From Zobellia roscoffensis (GTDB lineage Bacteria > Bacteroidota > Bacteroidia > Flavobacteriales > Flavobacteriaceae), in the NCBI RefSeq assembly GCF_015330165.1, contig NZ_JADDXT010000002.1, positions 3,623,646 to 3,687,645 of the forward strand: a stretch of 64,000 nt of DNA, in the 5' to 3' direction. Both the position numbers and the translations under genes were made by a program. The notes below the pieces were generated by a model, which had not been told where the DNA came from, made no database searches, and worked only from the letters and a program-made list of their open reading frames with translations. Position 1 is the stretch's first letter, and each line of letters begins with the position of its first letter. Shown here one piece after another: positions 9,623 through 18,926 of the stretch.

Positions 9623-12600
9623 ATGAAAATAAGAAACATTTTTTTATCGATGTGCTTCTTTTTCTTTCAGTTAGCATTGTTTGCTCAGGACGGTATTACC
9701 GTTTCAGGTAATATTAGTGATGCTAATGGAGAACCGTTACCGGGAGCAAGTATCGTAGTTAAGGGTACCACATCAGGAACACAAACCGATTTTGACGGAA
9801 ACTACACCTTAAACGGAGTGGATGAAGATGGAATAGTAGTAGTAAGCTATATCGGTTTTACTTCACAAGAAATTTCAGTGAAAGGGCAGACCAATATTAA
9901 CGTATCATTATCTGAGGATGCTCAAGCCTTAGATGAAGTAGTGGTTATTGGTTATGGTCAAATGAAATCTAAAGATCTTACTTCTGCAATTACGACGGTC
10001 AAGGCCGAAGAGATTGCGGCAACACCAACAAGTTCTCCTATGCAAGCACTACAAGGTAAGGTTGCCGGTTTGCAGGTTGTAAGTAATGGTGGTCCTGGAC
10101 AAGGCCCAACGATCCGTGTACGTGGTATTGGATCTTATGATACGGATGCATCTGGTCCACTTTACGTGGTGGATGGAATGTTCTTTGATGACATAGATTT
10201 CTTGAATACGGCAGATATAACTTCTATATCTGTTTTAAAGGATGCCTCTGCTGCAGCAATTTACGGAGTACGTGCTGCAAACGGAGTAGTGCTAATTGAA
10301 ACTAAATCTGGTGCTTACAATCAGAAATCGGAAATTACGTATGATGGGTATTCCGGTTTTCAGGTCGCACAGAATGTGTTGAAATTAGCTAATGCTGAGC
10401 AATTTGTGACCTTGGCAAGAGAATCAGGGTCTGCACCCGATAATGAATTTATTGATAACGCTATGCAGCGTTACGGGCGTAGCCGAATTAACCCGAATGT
10501 ACCTAACGTAAACACGGATTGGTATGACGAAATTTTGAGACCCGCTTTGATTCAAAACCATAGTATAGGCATTACCGGTGGTAGCGATAATGCTACCTAT
10601 GCAATTGGCGCCAATTATTTTGGACAAGAGGGTATTCTTAAAATGAAGAATGAATACGAGCGCTTCAACCTCCGTAGTAAAATTGATTTTAAGGTAAATG
10701 ATAATTTAACGGTTGGAGGAAATATGGTAATTAGTAACGCTACCCGTTATGATGCAGAGAACTCTGCTTTCAGATTGGCATATTATGCAGTTCCTATTCT
10801 TCCAGTGTATGATGAAACACTTGCTGGTAACGAGAGTGTTTACCCAACCAATTATGCGAATGCCCAAGATTTAGGATATCGTGGCGGTCAGAATCCGTTC
10901 CCTACGATGGATAATAGTGAACTTCGTTCTAAAATAAGAAACGTTTTGGCCAATTTTTATGCGCAGGTACACATCATTCCTGAGAAGTTGACCTTCAAAA
11001 CGGCTTACAATCACAACTTTGAAACCATAGAACGTAGAGAGGTTAGATTGCCCTATTTTATAGGTAACGGCTTTCAGCGTGAAAATGCAGAATTGGTAAA
11101 GAGAAACGATACCTATTCAAACCAAATTTGGGACAACACCTTAACCTATACAGAATCTTTTGGCAAACATAACCTTACGGTGCTTGGAGGTTCATCTTTT
11201 AGAGACGAATCTTTTGAGCGCCTTGAGGCAAAAGGTCTAAACTTTCCGTTATCTGGGGAAGAGGCCTATTATTTGGATCAGGCACAGACTATTGTACAAG
11301 ATGATGTAAAAGATGATGGTCGTCGTGAATATGGTCTATCGTTCTTCGGTAGGGTTTCTTATAATTATGATAATAGGTATCTGCTTTACGGAACGTACCG
11401 TGCAGATGGAACGAACAAGTATCAAGAAAAATGGGGCTATTTCCCAACCATAGGTGCAGGATGGGTTCTCTCCGAAGAGAATTTTATGGAAAACAACGGA
11501 GTGTTTGACTTTCTTAAATTCCGTGGTAGTTGGGGTAAATTGGGTAACGATAAGGTACCTGGTAGCGAAGGCGCAATAACGTCTACCGTTGTAACTACTT
11601 CTTTTGGAGATACCATGGTGAGCGGGGTTAATACCAGTAGCAATTTTACGGCACTAAAATGGGAGGTTACTGAAGAAGTGAACGTTGGTCTTTCGGCACG
11701 ATCATTAAACAATAGACTTTCTTTGGAAGCGGATTATTATATACGAGATACAAAGGATGCTGTAATTCCAATTGAAGTTCCTTTGATTCCGGATGCAACC
11801 CGGCAAAATGTGGGTGAAATTAGAAATCAAGGTCTTGAATTGGCTTTAAACTGGAACGATCAAGTTTCTGATGATTTTAGTTATTCGCTCGGTGCTAATT
11901 TTTCTACCCTAAAGAATGAAGTATTGGACACTGACCGTCAATTGAATATAGATACGGGCTCTGCGGAGTTTAGACAACGTACGCGTGTGGGTGACCCGGT
12001 ATTTTCTTTCTTCGGTCTAGAAGTAGATGGTGTTTATCAAAATGAGGCACAAATAGCAGCAGATCCAGCAGCACAAGTGGAAATAGCTAATGGAAGAGCA
12101 ATTGTACCCGGAGACTTAAAATTTAGGGACCAGGATGGTGTAGACGGCATAACAGCAGATGACCGTGTGATGTTAGGTAATTACTTGCCAACCTATTCCT
12201 TTGGGTTTAATATGAGCTTCAACTATAAAGCTTGGGATTTTTCTGCAGCGGCCTTGGGCCAAGGAGGAAATAAAATTTTAAACCGTAAACGTGGTGAGGT
12301 CATTTTTACCAATGATACCAACTGGGACCGTGATTTTGCACTGAACCGTTGGCATGGGGAGGGTACTTCTAACAGTTACCCATCTTCGGCAGGAATTAGA
12401 AAGGGATGGAACCAACAATTAAGCGATTTCTTTATTGAAGACGGTGATTTCTTTAGAATTCAAAATATCACATTAGGATATACGATTAACAAAGATGGAA
12501 AGATAAAAGGTCTTCCTAAAACTCGGGTGTATGTTACTGCAGAGAAGCCATTGTCTGTTTTTGATTACAATGGTTTTAATCCTGAAGTACCTAATGGTGT

Positions 12601-12661
12601 TGATAACGATACCTATCCTATTCCGGCTATTTACACAATAGGCGTAAACATTAAAATATAA
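9623..12661 (+). CDS. susC: SusC-like TonB-dependent outer-membrane transporter (glucan PUL)
   Basis: This 1012-residue protein has a signal peptide ending LALFAQ. A carboxypeptidase-D-like plug extension follows (VSGNISDANGEPLPGASIVVKGTTSGT). The plug domain begins at DEVVVIGYGQMKSKDLTSAI, and the sequence continues into the 22-strand barrel with typical blocks such as GPLYVVDGMF, ISVLKDASAAAIYGVRAANGVVLIETK and YDNRYLLYGTYRADGTNKYQ. It imports oligosaccharides across the outer membrane using TonB energy and pairs with the SusD gene 11 bases downstream. It is the first gene of a run that continues to the sulfatase at 23759. Family certainty is high; the substrate follows only from the neighbours. 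Confidence 0.96.
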   Translation: MKIRNIFLSMCFFFFQLALFAQDGITVSGNISDANGEPLPGASIVVKGTTSGTQTDFDGNYTLNGVDEDGIVVVSYIGFTSQEISVKGQTNINVSLSEDAQALDEVVVIGYGQMKSKDLTSAITTVKAEEIAATPTSSPMQALQGKVAGLQVVSNGGPGQGPTIRVRGIGSYDTDASGPLYVVDGMFFDDIDFLNTADITSISVLKDASAAAIYGVRAANGVVLIETKSGAYNQKSEITYDGYSGFQVAQNVLKLANAEQFVTLARESGSAPDNEFIDNAMQRYGRSRINPNVPNVNTDWYDEILRPALIQNHSIGITGGSDNATYAIGANYFGQEGILKMKNEYERFNLRSKIDFKVNDNLTVGGNMVISNATRYDAENSAFRLAYYAVPILPVYDETLAGNESVYPTNYANAQDLGYRGGQNPFPTMDNSELRSKIRNVLANFYAQVHIIPEKLTFKTAYNHNFETIERREVRLPYFIGNGFQRENAELVKRNDTYSNQIWDNTLTYTESFGKHNLTVLGGSSFRDESFERLEAKGLNFPLSGEEAYYLDQAQTIVQDDVKDDGRREYGLSFFGRVSYNYDNRYLLYGTYRADGTNKYQEKWGYFPTIGAGWVLSEENFMENNGVFDFLKFRGSWGKLGNDKVPGSEGAITSTVVTTSFGDTMVSGVNTSSNFTALKWEVTEEVNVGLSARSLNNRLSLEADYYIRDTKDAVIPIEVPLIPDATRQNVGEIRNQGLELALNWNDQVSDDFSYSLGANFSTLKNEVLDTDRQLNIDTGSAEFRQRTRVGDPVFSFFGLEVDGVYQNEAQIAADPAAQVEIANGRAIVPGDLKFRDQDGVDGITADDRVMLGNYLPTYSFGFNMSFNYKAWDFSAAALGQGGNKILNRKRGEVIFTNDTNWDRDFALNRWHGEGTSNSYPSSAGIRKGWNQQLSDFFIEDGDFFRIQNITLGYTINKDGKIKGLPKTRVYVTAEKPLSVFDYNGFNPEVPNGVDNDTYPIPAIYTIGVNIKI

Positions 12662-12672
12662 AAAAGACGACT

Positions 12673-14211
12673 ATGAAACTATTTAATAAAATTTCAAAAC
12701 CTTCCCTTGTGTTGCTTTTGGTTCTAGCCGTTTGGGGATGTACCGATAAGTTAGATGAACCGGAACTGAACAACAATTTCGCAGGAGGTACTGATTTTAC
12801 GGATGCATCAGGAATGTTACTTTCCACTGTTGGTGCTTACGAAGCTTTTTATTCTAGAGGATGGGAGCAACCGCTCATTATGTCCGTTCGAGGAGATGAT
12901 GTTAATTCAGGTGGTTTGGGTGATCAGCCAGAATTTACTGAAATGGATAGATTCAATTACAGTAAAGACCATTGGATGGTAAATTCTCTTTGGGAAAACA
13001 CCTATGCAGATGTTATTTCCGCGCATACTGCTATGGAGCAGATTGCACGTTACCAAGAATTTGGTAGCGATGCTGAAATTGCGTTGGGAAACCAGTATAT
13101 CGCAGAAATACAGGTGTTAAGAGGTATGATGTTATTTCAAATTTCTCAGGTATACGGAGATATTTTTATTCCAGAGTCTTCGGATACGGAATTGTTGTTA
13201 GAAGTGGAAACCCTGCCAACGAAAGCGGAAGTAATGCAGCACGTTTCCGATCAGATGGATTTGGCCATTCCGTTATTACCGGATGCTAGACCTAATGAGA
13301 GAACCGATCTAGAAGGCGGCGTCACTAAATATACGGCACTTGCAATTAAAGCATTGGCAAACCAAGAATTGGCAAATTACCAAGCAGTTGCAGATGCCAC
13401 CGGCCAGATTATCGCTTCGGGGAAGTTTAGCTTGTATCCAGATTTTTATGAGCTTTTTAAAACTCCCGGTAAGTTAAGTGATGAAAGTTTATTGGATTTA
13501 CAATATTCCGATTTTAACCAAGGCGAAGGAGATCGTTTTGCACACCTATATGCTCCTTATGGTCCACAAAACTGGTCTCCCGCTGTAGAAGGTTCCAATA
13601 GTGGTTGGGGCTTTTATGAGCCCAGTTTCAAATTCATCAAGTTTATGCTAGACCGTGGTGAAACCGTACGTTTGGAAACGAGTGTACTTTTCACGGAAAG
13701 AGGTATAGCGGAGTTACAGACAGATCCAGCGTATTCCGATTTGCCAAGTTTCATGACCAAAATTACCCGAGACAACGATACCATCAATGATTTTGCAAGG
13801 GGTTACTTTTCAAGCGGAAAACATTACCTGCCGTCTAATCAGTTGATTGAAGGGCGTACCGAGTATGGTAGTAATAAAAACAACAACGTTATTCGTTATG
13901 CCGAAATCTTGCTAATGTATGCAGAGGCTCTAACACAAGGCGCATCAGGTTCGGCAATAACAGCCGATCAAGCTGTGAACTTAGTTCGCGAGAGAGCGGG
14001 AATGCCTGCTTTATCCGGGGTAACTCTAGATCAGGTTGTGGAGGAGAAATTTGCCGAATTGGCCATGGAATGGGGCAAACGCTATTATGATATGATTCGT
14101 TTGCAGAGGTTTGATGAGCTTACGTACGATGGTCGTACGTTCACTGAGGCTAAGACCTTCTTGCCTTATCCGCAACCACAGATAGACCAATTTCCGGTGC
14201 TTCAGAATTAA
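12673..14211 (+). CDS. susD: SusD-like surface glycan-binding lipoprotein (RagB/SusD family)
   Basis: This 512-residue protein has a lipoprotein signal (VLAVWGCTDK). The SusD helical core shows YIAEIQVLRGMMLFQISQVYGDIF, the TPR-like KYTALAIKALANQELANYQ, and the C-terminal signature NVIRYAEILLMYAEAL ... AVNLVRERAGMP ... EEKFAELAMEWGKRYYDMIRL. SusD proteins cap the SusC barrel on the cell surface and hand over oligosaccharides. The 11-base gap to SusC and 26 bases to the LamG lipoprotein indicate one transcript. Confidence 0.96.
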   Translation: MKLFNKISKPSLVLLLVLAVWGCTDKLDEPELNNNFAGGTDFTDASGMLLSTVGAYEAFYSRGWEQPLIMSVRGDDVNSGGLGDQPEFTEMDRFNYSKDHWMVNSLWENTYADVISAHTAMEQIARYQEFGSDAEIALGNQYIAEIQVLRGMMLFQISQVYGDIFIPESSDTELLLEVETLPTKAEVMQHVSDQMDLAIPLLPDARPNERTDLEGGVTKYTALAIKALANQELANYQAVADATGQIIASGKFSLYPDFYELFKTPGKLSDESLLDLQYSDFNQGEGDRFAHLYAPYGPQNWSPAVEGSNSGWGFYEPSFKFIKFMLDRGETVRLETSVLFTERGIAELQTDPAYSDLPSFMTKITRDNDTINDFARGYFSSGKHYLPSNQLIEGRTEYGSNKNNNVIRYAEILLMYAEALTQGASGSAITADQAVNLVRERAGMPALSGVTLDQVVEEKFAELAMEWGKRYYDMIRLQRFDELTYDGRTFTEAKTFLPYPQPQIDQFPVLQN

Positions 14212-14237
14212 TCCAATTCAACTAACAAAACAGAAAG

Positions 14238-16031
14238 ATGAAAAATGTAAAATACATAGTATCATGTTTGATGGCAGCTACGCTTTTTTATAGCTGTGAT
14301 CAAGGTATCGATTCTTTAACCGAAGTTGATCCCGGGGCAGATGCAACGGCACCGGCAATAACAATTACGTCACCTTCAGAAGGTCTAGCGGTAAAAGTAA
14401 ATGAGGAGCTAGCAACGATTACCGTTAAGTTTCAGGCCGAAGATGATATTGAACTAGGTTCAGTAGAAGTATTGCTGAACGGAACTAGAATAGGCAATTA
14501 TAACAGTTTTAAAGATTACCGTAAGTTGATTGTTGATGATTTGGTGTATGATCAATTAGAAGATGGGGCGCATCAACTTACGGTTATTGCCAAAGATTTA
14601 GATGGGAAATCTACCAGTGAGGTGGTCAATTTTACCAAAGAGCCAGCGTATATTTCTAAATACCCGGGCGAGCTCTTATATATGCCGTTTGAGGGGGGAT
14701 ATGTAGACTTGTTGAGTTTTGAAGAGGCAGAACAAGTAGGTACGCCTTCCATTAGCGAAGAAAGCTTAGCGGGAGATGGTTCTTATGCTGGTTCGGAAGA
14801 CTCCTTTTTGACACTAGATCCGGAACGATTTAAGAATGCGGAATTGAGTGCCATATTCTGGATAAAATTAAATGCAGTACCAGACCGTGCCGGTATTTTG
14901 GCAATGAGTCCACCTCTTAGCGAAACAGGTGGAAATGTATTGACCAGTGGTTTCAGGTTTTTTAGGGAAAATGCAAACGGGAAACAACGCTATAAATTAA
15001 ATGTAGGTACAGGAGACGCTAACTCTTGGTTTGATGGAGGTGAAGCTGCAGAAGTTGACCCTGCTTCAGAAGAATGGGTGAATCTAGCTTTCACTATTTC
15101 TGGTACTGAGGCCGTGGTCTATATAGACGGTCAAATTGTTTCTCAAGGACCTTTAACAGGAATAGACTGGACAGATGTAAACATTCTTTCCATTATGTCC
15201 GGTGAACCTAACTTCTCGGGTTGGAACCATAAATCCGATTTAAGTTTACTTGATGAATTGCGAATTTTTGATCGCGCTATTACGCAAGAAGAAGTGAAAC
15301 AAATCATTCAAGATGATTCGGGCATCGTGGTATCGGATTACCCTCCTAATTTCCCGGGAGAGATGTTTTATATGCCTTTTGAGAATTCGTATGAGAATCT
15401 GTTTACTGGTTTGGAGGCAGATATAGTAGGTACACCTGGTTTTTTCGATGATGTTGTTGCTGGTGAAGCTGCTTATGTAGGTGCGGAAGATTCTTATTTG
15501 ACCGTTCCTTCTAACGGATTGACTACAGATGAGTTTAGTGCCACACTTTGGTATAAAGTGAACGCAGAACCAGGAAGAGCGGGTATTTTGGTCATGGGTC
15601 CCGAGGATACAGAAAAAGAAGGGTTCCCAGAAATTCAAAATTTAAGAACAAATGGCTTCCGGTTTTTTAGGGAAGGTGATGCCACACGACAAGTTTTTAA
15701 ATTGAATGTTGGTAATGGCGAAGCTGATACTTGGTTTGATGGTGGTGATTTAGCCGCTTTAGACCCTGCAGCTGCGGGATGGGTACATATGGCCTTCACC
15801 ATATCAGGAAATAGTGCTGCAGTTTATTTCAACGGAGAAGTTGTTGCGCAGGGTGAATTAACCGGAGGCATTGATTGGTCAGATTGCGACATCCTATCCA
15901 TAGGTTCGGGAGCTCCAAGATTTACGGAGTGGGGTCATTTGGCCGATGAGAGCTTAATGGATGAGCTACGCTTGTTCAATAAGACGCTATCTCAAGAAGA
16001 AATTCAGGAAATTATGAATGCTAATTTATAG
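14238..16031 (+). CDS. Surface lipoprotein with Ig-like and two LamG-type domains (probable glycan-binding protein)
   Basis: This 597-residue protein starts with a lipoprotein signal (AATLFYSCDQ). An Ig-like domain follows (AITITSPSEGLAVKVNEELATITVKFQAEDD ...). Two homologous concanavalin/LamG units of about 220 residues come next. Each opens with Y(P/P)xxFPGE-type text and ELLYMPFEGGY or EMFYMPFENSY, and contains AYxGxEDSxLT, RAGIL, FRFFRE, LNVG.G.ANSWFDGG and DELRxFxxxxxxEE. The two units are an internal duplication. The position right after SusD is where surface glycan-binding proteins are encoded in PULs, so that role is inferred. No catalytic motif was seen. Confidence 0.82.
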   Translation: MKNVKYIVSCLMAATLFYSCDQGIDSLTEVDPGADATAPAITITSPSEGLAVKVNEELATITVKFQAEDDIELGSVEVLLNGTRIGNYNSFKDYRKLIVDDLVYDQLEDGAHQLTVIAKDLDGKSTSEVVNFTKEPAYISKYPGELLYMPFEGGYVDLLSFEEAEQVGTPSISEESLAGDGSYAGSEDSFLTLDPERFKNAELSAIFWIKLNAVPDRAGILAMSPPLSETGGNVLTSGFRFFRENANGKQRYKLNVGTGDANSWFDGGEAAEVDPASEEWVNLAFTISGTEAVVYIDGQIVSQGPLTGIDWTDVNILSIMSGEPNFSGWNHKSDLSLLDELRIFDRAITQEEVKQIIQDDSGIVVSDYPPNFPGEMFYMPFENSYENLFTGLEADIVGTPGFFDDVVAGEAAYVGAEDSYLTVPSNGLTTDEFSATLWYKVNAEPGRAGILVMGPEDTEKEGFPEIQNLRTNGFRFFREGDATRQVFKLNVGNGEADTWFDGGDLAALDPAAAGWVHMAFTISGNSAAVYFNGEVVAQGELTGGIDWSDCDILSIGSGAPRFTEWGHLADESLMDELRLFNKTLSQEEIQEIMNANL

Positions 16032-16058
16032 CAGTTTAAAATCAAATTATACAATCGT

Positions 16059-17426
16059 ATGAGAGTATTGACTATAGCCCTTTTTACGGGTTCCCTTTTG
16101 ATCGGGTGTGGTGGCAATCCATCAAAAAAAGAAAAAATTGACACCCAACAAGAGCCTGAGATAGGTAAGGAATTGACCGATGAGCAATTGTTGGATTCCG
16201 TTCAGAAACAGACATTTGACTATTTCTGGGAAGGTGCTGAACCAGAATCTGGTTTGGCTCGTGAGCGTATTCATTTGGATAACGTTTATCCCGCTCATGA
16301 TAAGGATATTATTACCACAGGTGGTTCAGGTTTTGGCCTCATGGCTATTTTAGTAGGGGTAGAGCGCGGTTTTATTAGCCGTGAACAAGCTTTGGAGCGT
16401 TACGAGAAATCGGTCTTATTTTTAGAAAAAGCGGATAGATTTCATGGGGTTTGGCCCCACTGGCTTATGCCTGACGGAAAGATGACGCCTTTCAGTAAGA
16501 TGGATAATGGAGGGGATTTGGTAGAAACTGCTTTCTTGGTACAGGGCCTGTTGACCGTAAAAGAATATTTTGAGTCGGGTAATGAGCGTGAGAAAGAACT
16601 GGCGAACAGAATTCAAAAACTTTGGGAAGAGGTTGAGTGGGACTGGTACACCAAAGGTGAAAATGTACTCTATTGGCATTGGTCGCCTGAATACAAATGG
16701 GAGATGAACTTCCCTGTAGGTGGATATAATGAGGCGCTTATTATGTATGTTTTGGCTGCAGCTTCGCCAACACATTCTGTAAAAAAGGAAGTTTACGAAC
16801 AAGGTTGGGCTAAAAATGGCGAAATTAAAAATGATACTACTTTTTATGGTTTGAGAACAGTAGTAAATCATTATGAGCATGACAGGTCTCCAGTAGGTCC
16901 AATGTTTTGGGCGCATTATTCGTATTTGGGCCTAAACCCGAAAGACTTAAAAGACCAATACGCAGATTATTGGAAGTTAAACGAAAACCATGCAATGATT
17001 CAGTATCGTCATGCCGTAGAGAATCCGCATGAATACAAAGGGTACGGAAAGAATCTTTGGGGATTTACTTCTAGCTACTCAATGAAAGGGTATGCAGGTC
17101 ATAGACCTGACCGTGACCTTGGTGTTATATCACCAACAGCCGCACTTGCCTCTATGCCGTATACGCCTGAGCAGAGTAAAGATTTTTTACGGTACATGTA
17201 TACGGAACAGGACTCTTTAATTGGTAAATATGGTCCCTATGATGCCTTTAGCTTAGAGCACAAATGGTACGTGCCAAGGTATTTGGCAATTGACCAAGGG
17301 CCTATTCCTGTAATGATAGAGAATTATAGAAGCGGACTGTTCTGGCAACTTTTTATGACCAATTCAGATGTGCAAAAAGGTTTAAGAAAATTAGGATTCA
17401 CTTCTCCAAGTTTGCCAAATGAATAA
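16059..17426 (+). CDS. GH144-family endo-beta-1,2-glucanase-like lipoprotein (first copy)
   Basis: This 455-residue protein has a lipoprotein signal (GSLLIGCGG). Its body is an (alpha/alpha)6 barrel of the 'putative glucoamylase' family now classed as GH144: QKQTFDYFWEGAEPESGLARER, TGGSGFGLMAILVGVERGF, WPHWL, DNGGDLVETAFLVQGLL, YWHWSPEYKWEMNFPVGGYNEALIMYVLAAASP and YLAIDQGPIPVMIENYRSGLFW. Asp149, Asp153, Glu156 and Glu225 keep the spacing that I recall for the acidic residues studied in the characterised GH144 enzyme (D-x3-D-x2-E, then E 69 residues on). That enzyme cuts linear beta-1,2-glucan to sophorose-type oligosaccharides. The stop overlaps the start of the second copy by 8 bases. Confidence 0.88.
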   Translation: MRVLTIALFTGSLLIGCGGNPSKKEKIDTQQEPEIGKELTDEQLLDSVQKQTFDYFWEGAEPESGLARERIHLDNVYPAHDKDIITTGGSGFGLMAILVGVERGFISREQALERYEKSVLFLEKADRFHGVWPHWLMPDGKMTPFSKMDNGGDLVETAFLVQGLLTVKEYFESGNEREKELANRIQKLWEEVEWDWYTKGENVLYWHWSPEYKWEMNFPVGGYNEALIMYVLAAASPTHSVKKEVYEQGWAKNGEIKNDTTFYGLRTVVNHYEHDRSPVGPMFWAHYSYLGLNPKDLKDQYADYWKLNENHAMIQYRHAVENPHEYKGYGKNLWGFTSSYSMKGYAGHRPDRDLGVISPTAALASMPYTPEQSKDFLRYMYTEQDSLIGKYGPYDAFSLEHKWYVPRYLAIDQGPIPVMIENYRSGLFWQLFMTNSDVQKGLRKLGFTSPSLPNE

Positions 17427-18825
17427 AGTTGTTGGTCTCTTTTTATTGGTCTCGCTGTGCTTTTCATGTTCTTCTGATGATGGGGAAAATGGGGCAATCG
17501 GGGTTTCCGAGTTGCCTGAAGTTCCTGAGGAAAATGTACCTGAAGAAGAAGAGGAAGAGGAGGAAGAACTTCCGGAGCTCTCGGATGAGGAACTGTTAGA
17601 CCTGACGCAAAAAGAGACCTTCAAATATTTTTATGATTTCGCGCAAGCGGAATCAGGTGCTGCTCGTGAAAGATATCATCCTCAAGACCTGACCAATGAC
17701 CCTAATACGGTTACTGTTGGCGGAACAGGTTTTGGGTTAATGGGTATTCTTGTGGGAATTGAAAGAGGATTCATTTCAAGAAACGAAGGTGTGGAAAGAC
17801 TCGCTAAAATCATGTCGTTTTTAGAGGAAGCAGACCGCTTTCATGGCGCTTGGCCTCATTGGTTAGATGGACAGACAGGTAAGGTGCTTCCGTTTAGTGA
17901 AAAAGATAATGGTGCAGATTTAGTCGAAACTTCATTTTTAACACAGGGGTTAATTTGTGTAAAGGAATACTTGAAAAACGGTTCTCCCGAAGAAAAAGAG
18001 TTGGCAGCGCAAGCCGATAGTTTATGGAAAGGAGTGGAGTGGAATTGGTTCACCCAAGATCAAAATACTTTGTATTGGCATTGGAGTCCCGATTTTGGTT
18101 TCGATATCAATTTAGAATTAAAGGGTTACAACGAAGTTTTGATGACGTACGTTATGGCAGCGGCTTCTCCCGACTTTCCTATCACTAAAGAAATTTATGA
18201 AAATGGCTGGGCATCAAATGGCGCTATTGCCAATGGCGCTTTAGCATATGATATTCCTCTGGTTGTAGACCATGCAGGTAATTCTCCCAAAGGCGGGCCA
18301 TTGTTTTGGGCACACTACTCTTATTTAGGACTAGATCCTCGAAACTTGGCCGACGCTTTTGTGAATTATGATGAAGCGGCCGTAAATCATGCCAAAATCA
18401 ATTTGACGTATTGCATGGATAACCCAAAAAATTTTACGGATTATGGCGAAGATTGTTGGGGTCTTACTGCTAGTTACAGTAGAAATGCCGATGGCGGTAT
18501 AGGGTATAATGCGCATAGCCCGTCTAATGACACAGGTGTAGTTTCGCCTACCGCGGCACTAAGTTCTTTGCCGTATACTCCGGAAGCATCGATGAAAGCG
18601 TTACGGTATTTTTATAAGAATAAAGATAAACTTTTAGGCCCTGCAGGTTTTTATGATGCTTTTAGTCCGCAAAACGATTTTTGGGTGGCAGATGCATATT
18701 TGGCCATAGACCAAGGTCCTATTTTAGTTATGATAGAAAATCATAGGTCAGAATTACTATGGCGACTTTTTATGCAAAATGAAGATGTAAATAAAGGTCT
18801 GGATGCCTTAGGGTTTACCTATTAG
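17419..18825 (+). CDS. GH144-family endo-beta-1,2-glucanase-like lipoprotein (second copy, acidic linker)
   Basis: This 468-residue protein has a lipoprotein signal (LLVSLCFSCSSDD), and acidic residues after Cys17 suit surface export in this phylum. A linker with nine consecutive Glu (about residues 42-50) precedes the GH144 domain: TQKETFKYFYDFAQAESGAARER, TGFGLMGILVGIERGF, DNGADLVETSFLTQGL, YWHWSPDFGFDINLELKGYNEVLMTYVMAAASP and YLAIDQGPILVMIENHRSELLW. The acidic set Asp163, Asp167, Glu170 and Glu239 is intact with the same spacing as in the upstream copy. It overlaps that copy by 8 bases. The two differ enough to be an old duplication, perhaps with different chain-length or decoration preference. 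Confidence 0.88.
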   Translation: MNKVVGLFLLVSLCFSCSSDDGENGAIGVSELPEVPEENVPEEEEEEEEELPELSDEELLDLTQKETFKYFYDFAQAESGAARERYHPQDLTNDPNTVTVGGTGFGLMGILVGIERGFISRNEGVERLAKIMSFLEEADRFHGAWPHWLDGQTGKVLPFSEKDNGADLVETSFLTQGLICVKEYLKNGSPEEKELAAQADSLWKGVEWNWFTQDQNTLYWHWSPDFGFDINLELKGYNEVLMTYVMAAASPDFPITKEIYENGWASNGAIANGALAYDIPLVVDHAGNSPKGGPLFWAHYSYLGLDPRNLADAFVNYDEAAVNHAKINLTYCMDNPKNFTDYGEDCWGLTASYSRNADGGIGYNAHSPSNDTGVVSPTAALSSLPYTPEASMKALRYFYKNKDKLLGPAGFYDAFSPQNDFWVADAYLAIDQGPILVMIENHRSELLWRLFMQNEDVNKGLDALGFTY

Positions 18826-18926
18826 ACCCAGTGAATTAGTTAGGATAAGATTGAAAGGTGCCACTTTACAAGGAATGGTGCACAGGGATGTTTTGGTCTT
18901 TATTGAACGTGAATGAAAATGATAAA

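Noticed and set aside
17391..17624. A serine-rich minus-strand reading frame across the GH144 junction
   Set aside because: The serine run is just the complement of the Glu-rich linker codons of the second GH144 gene.
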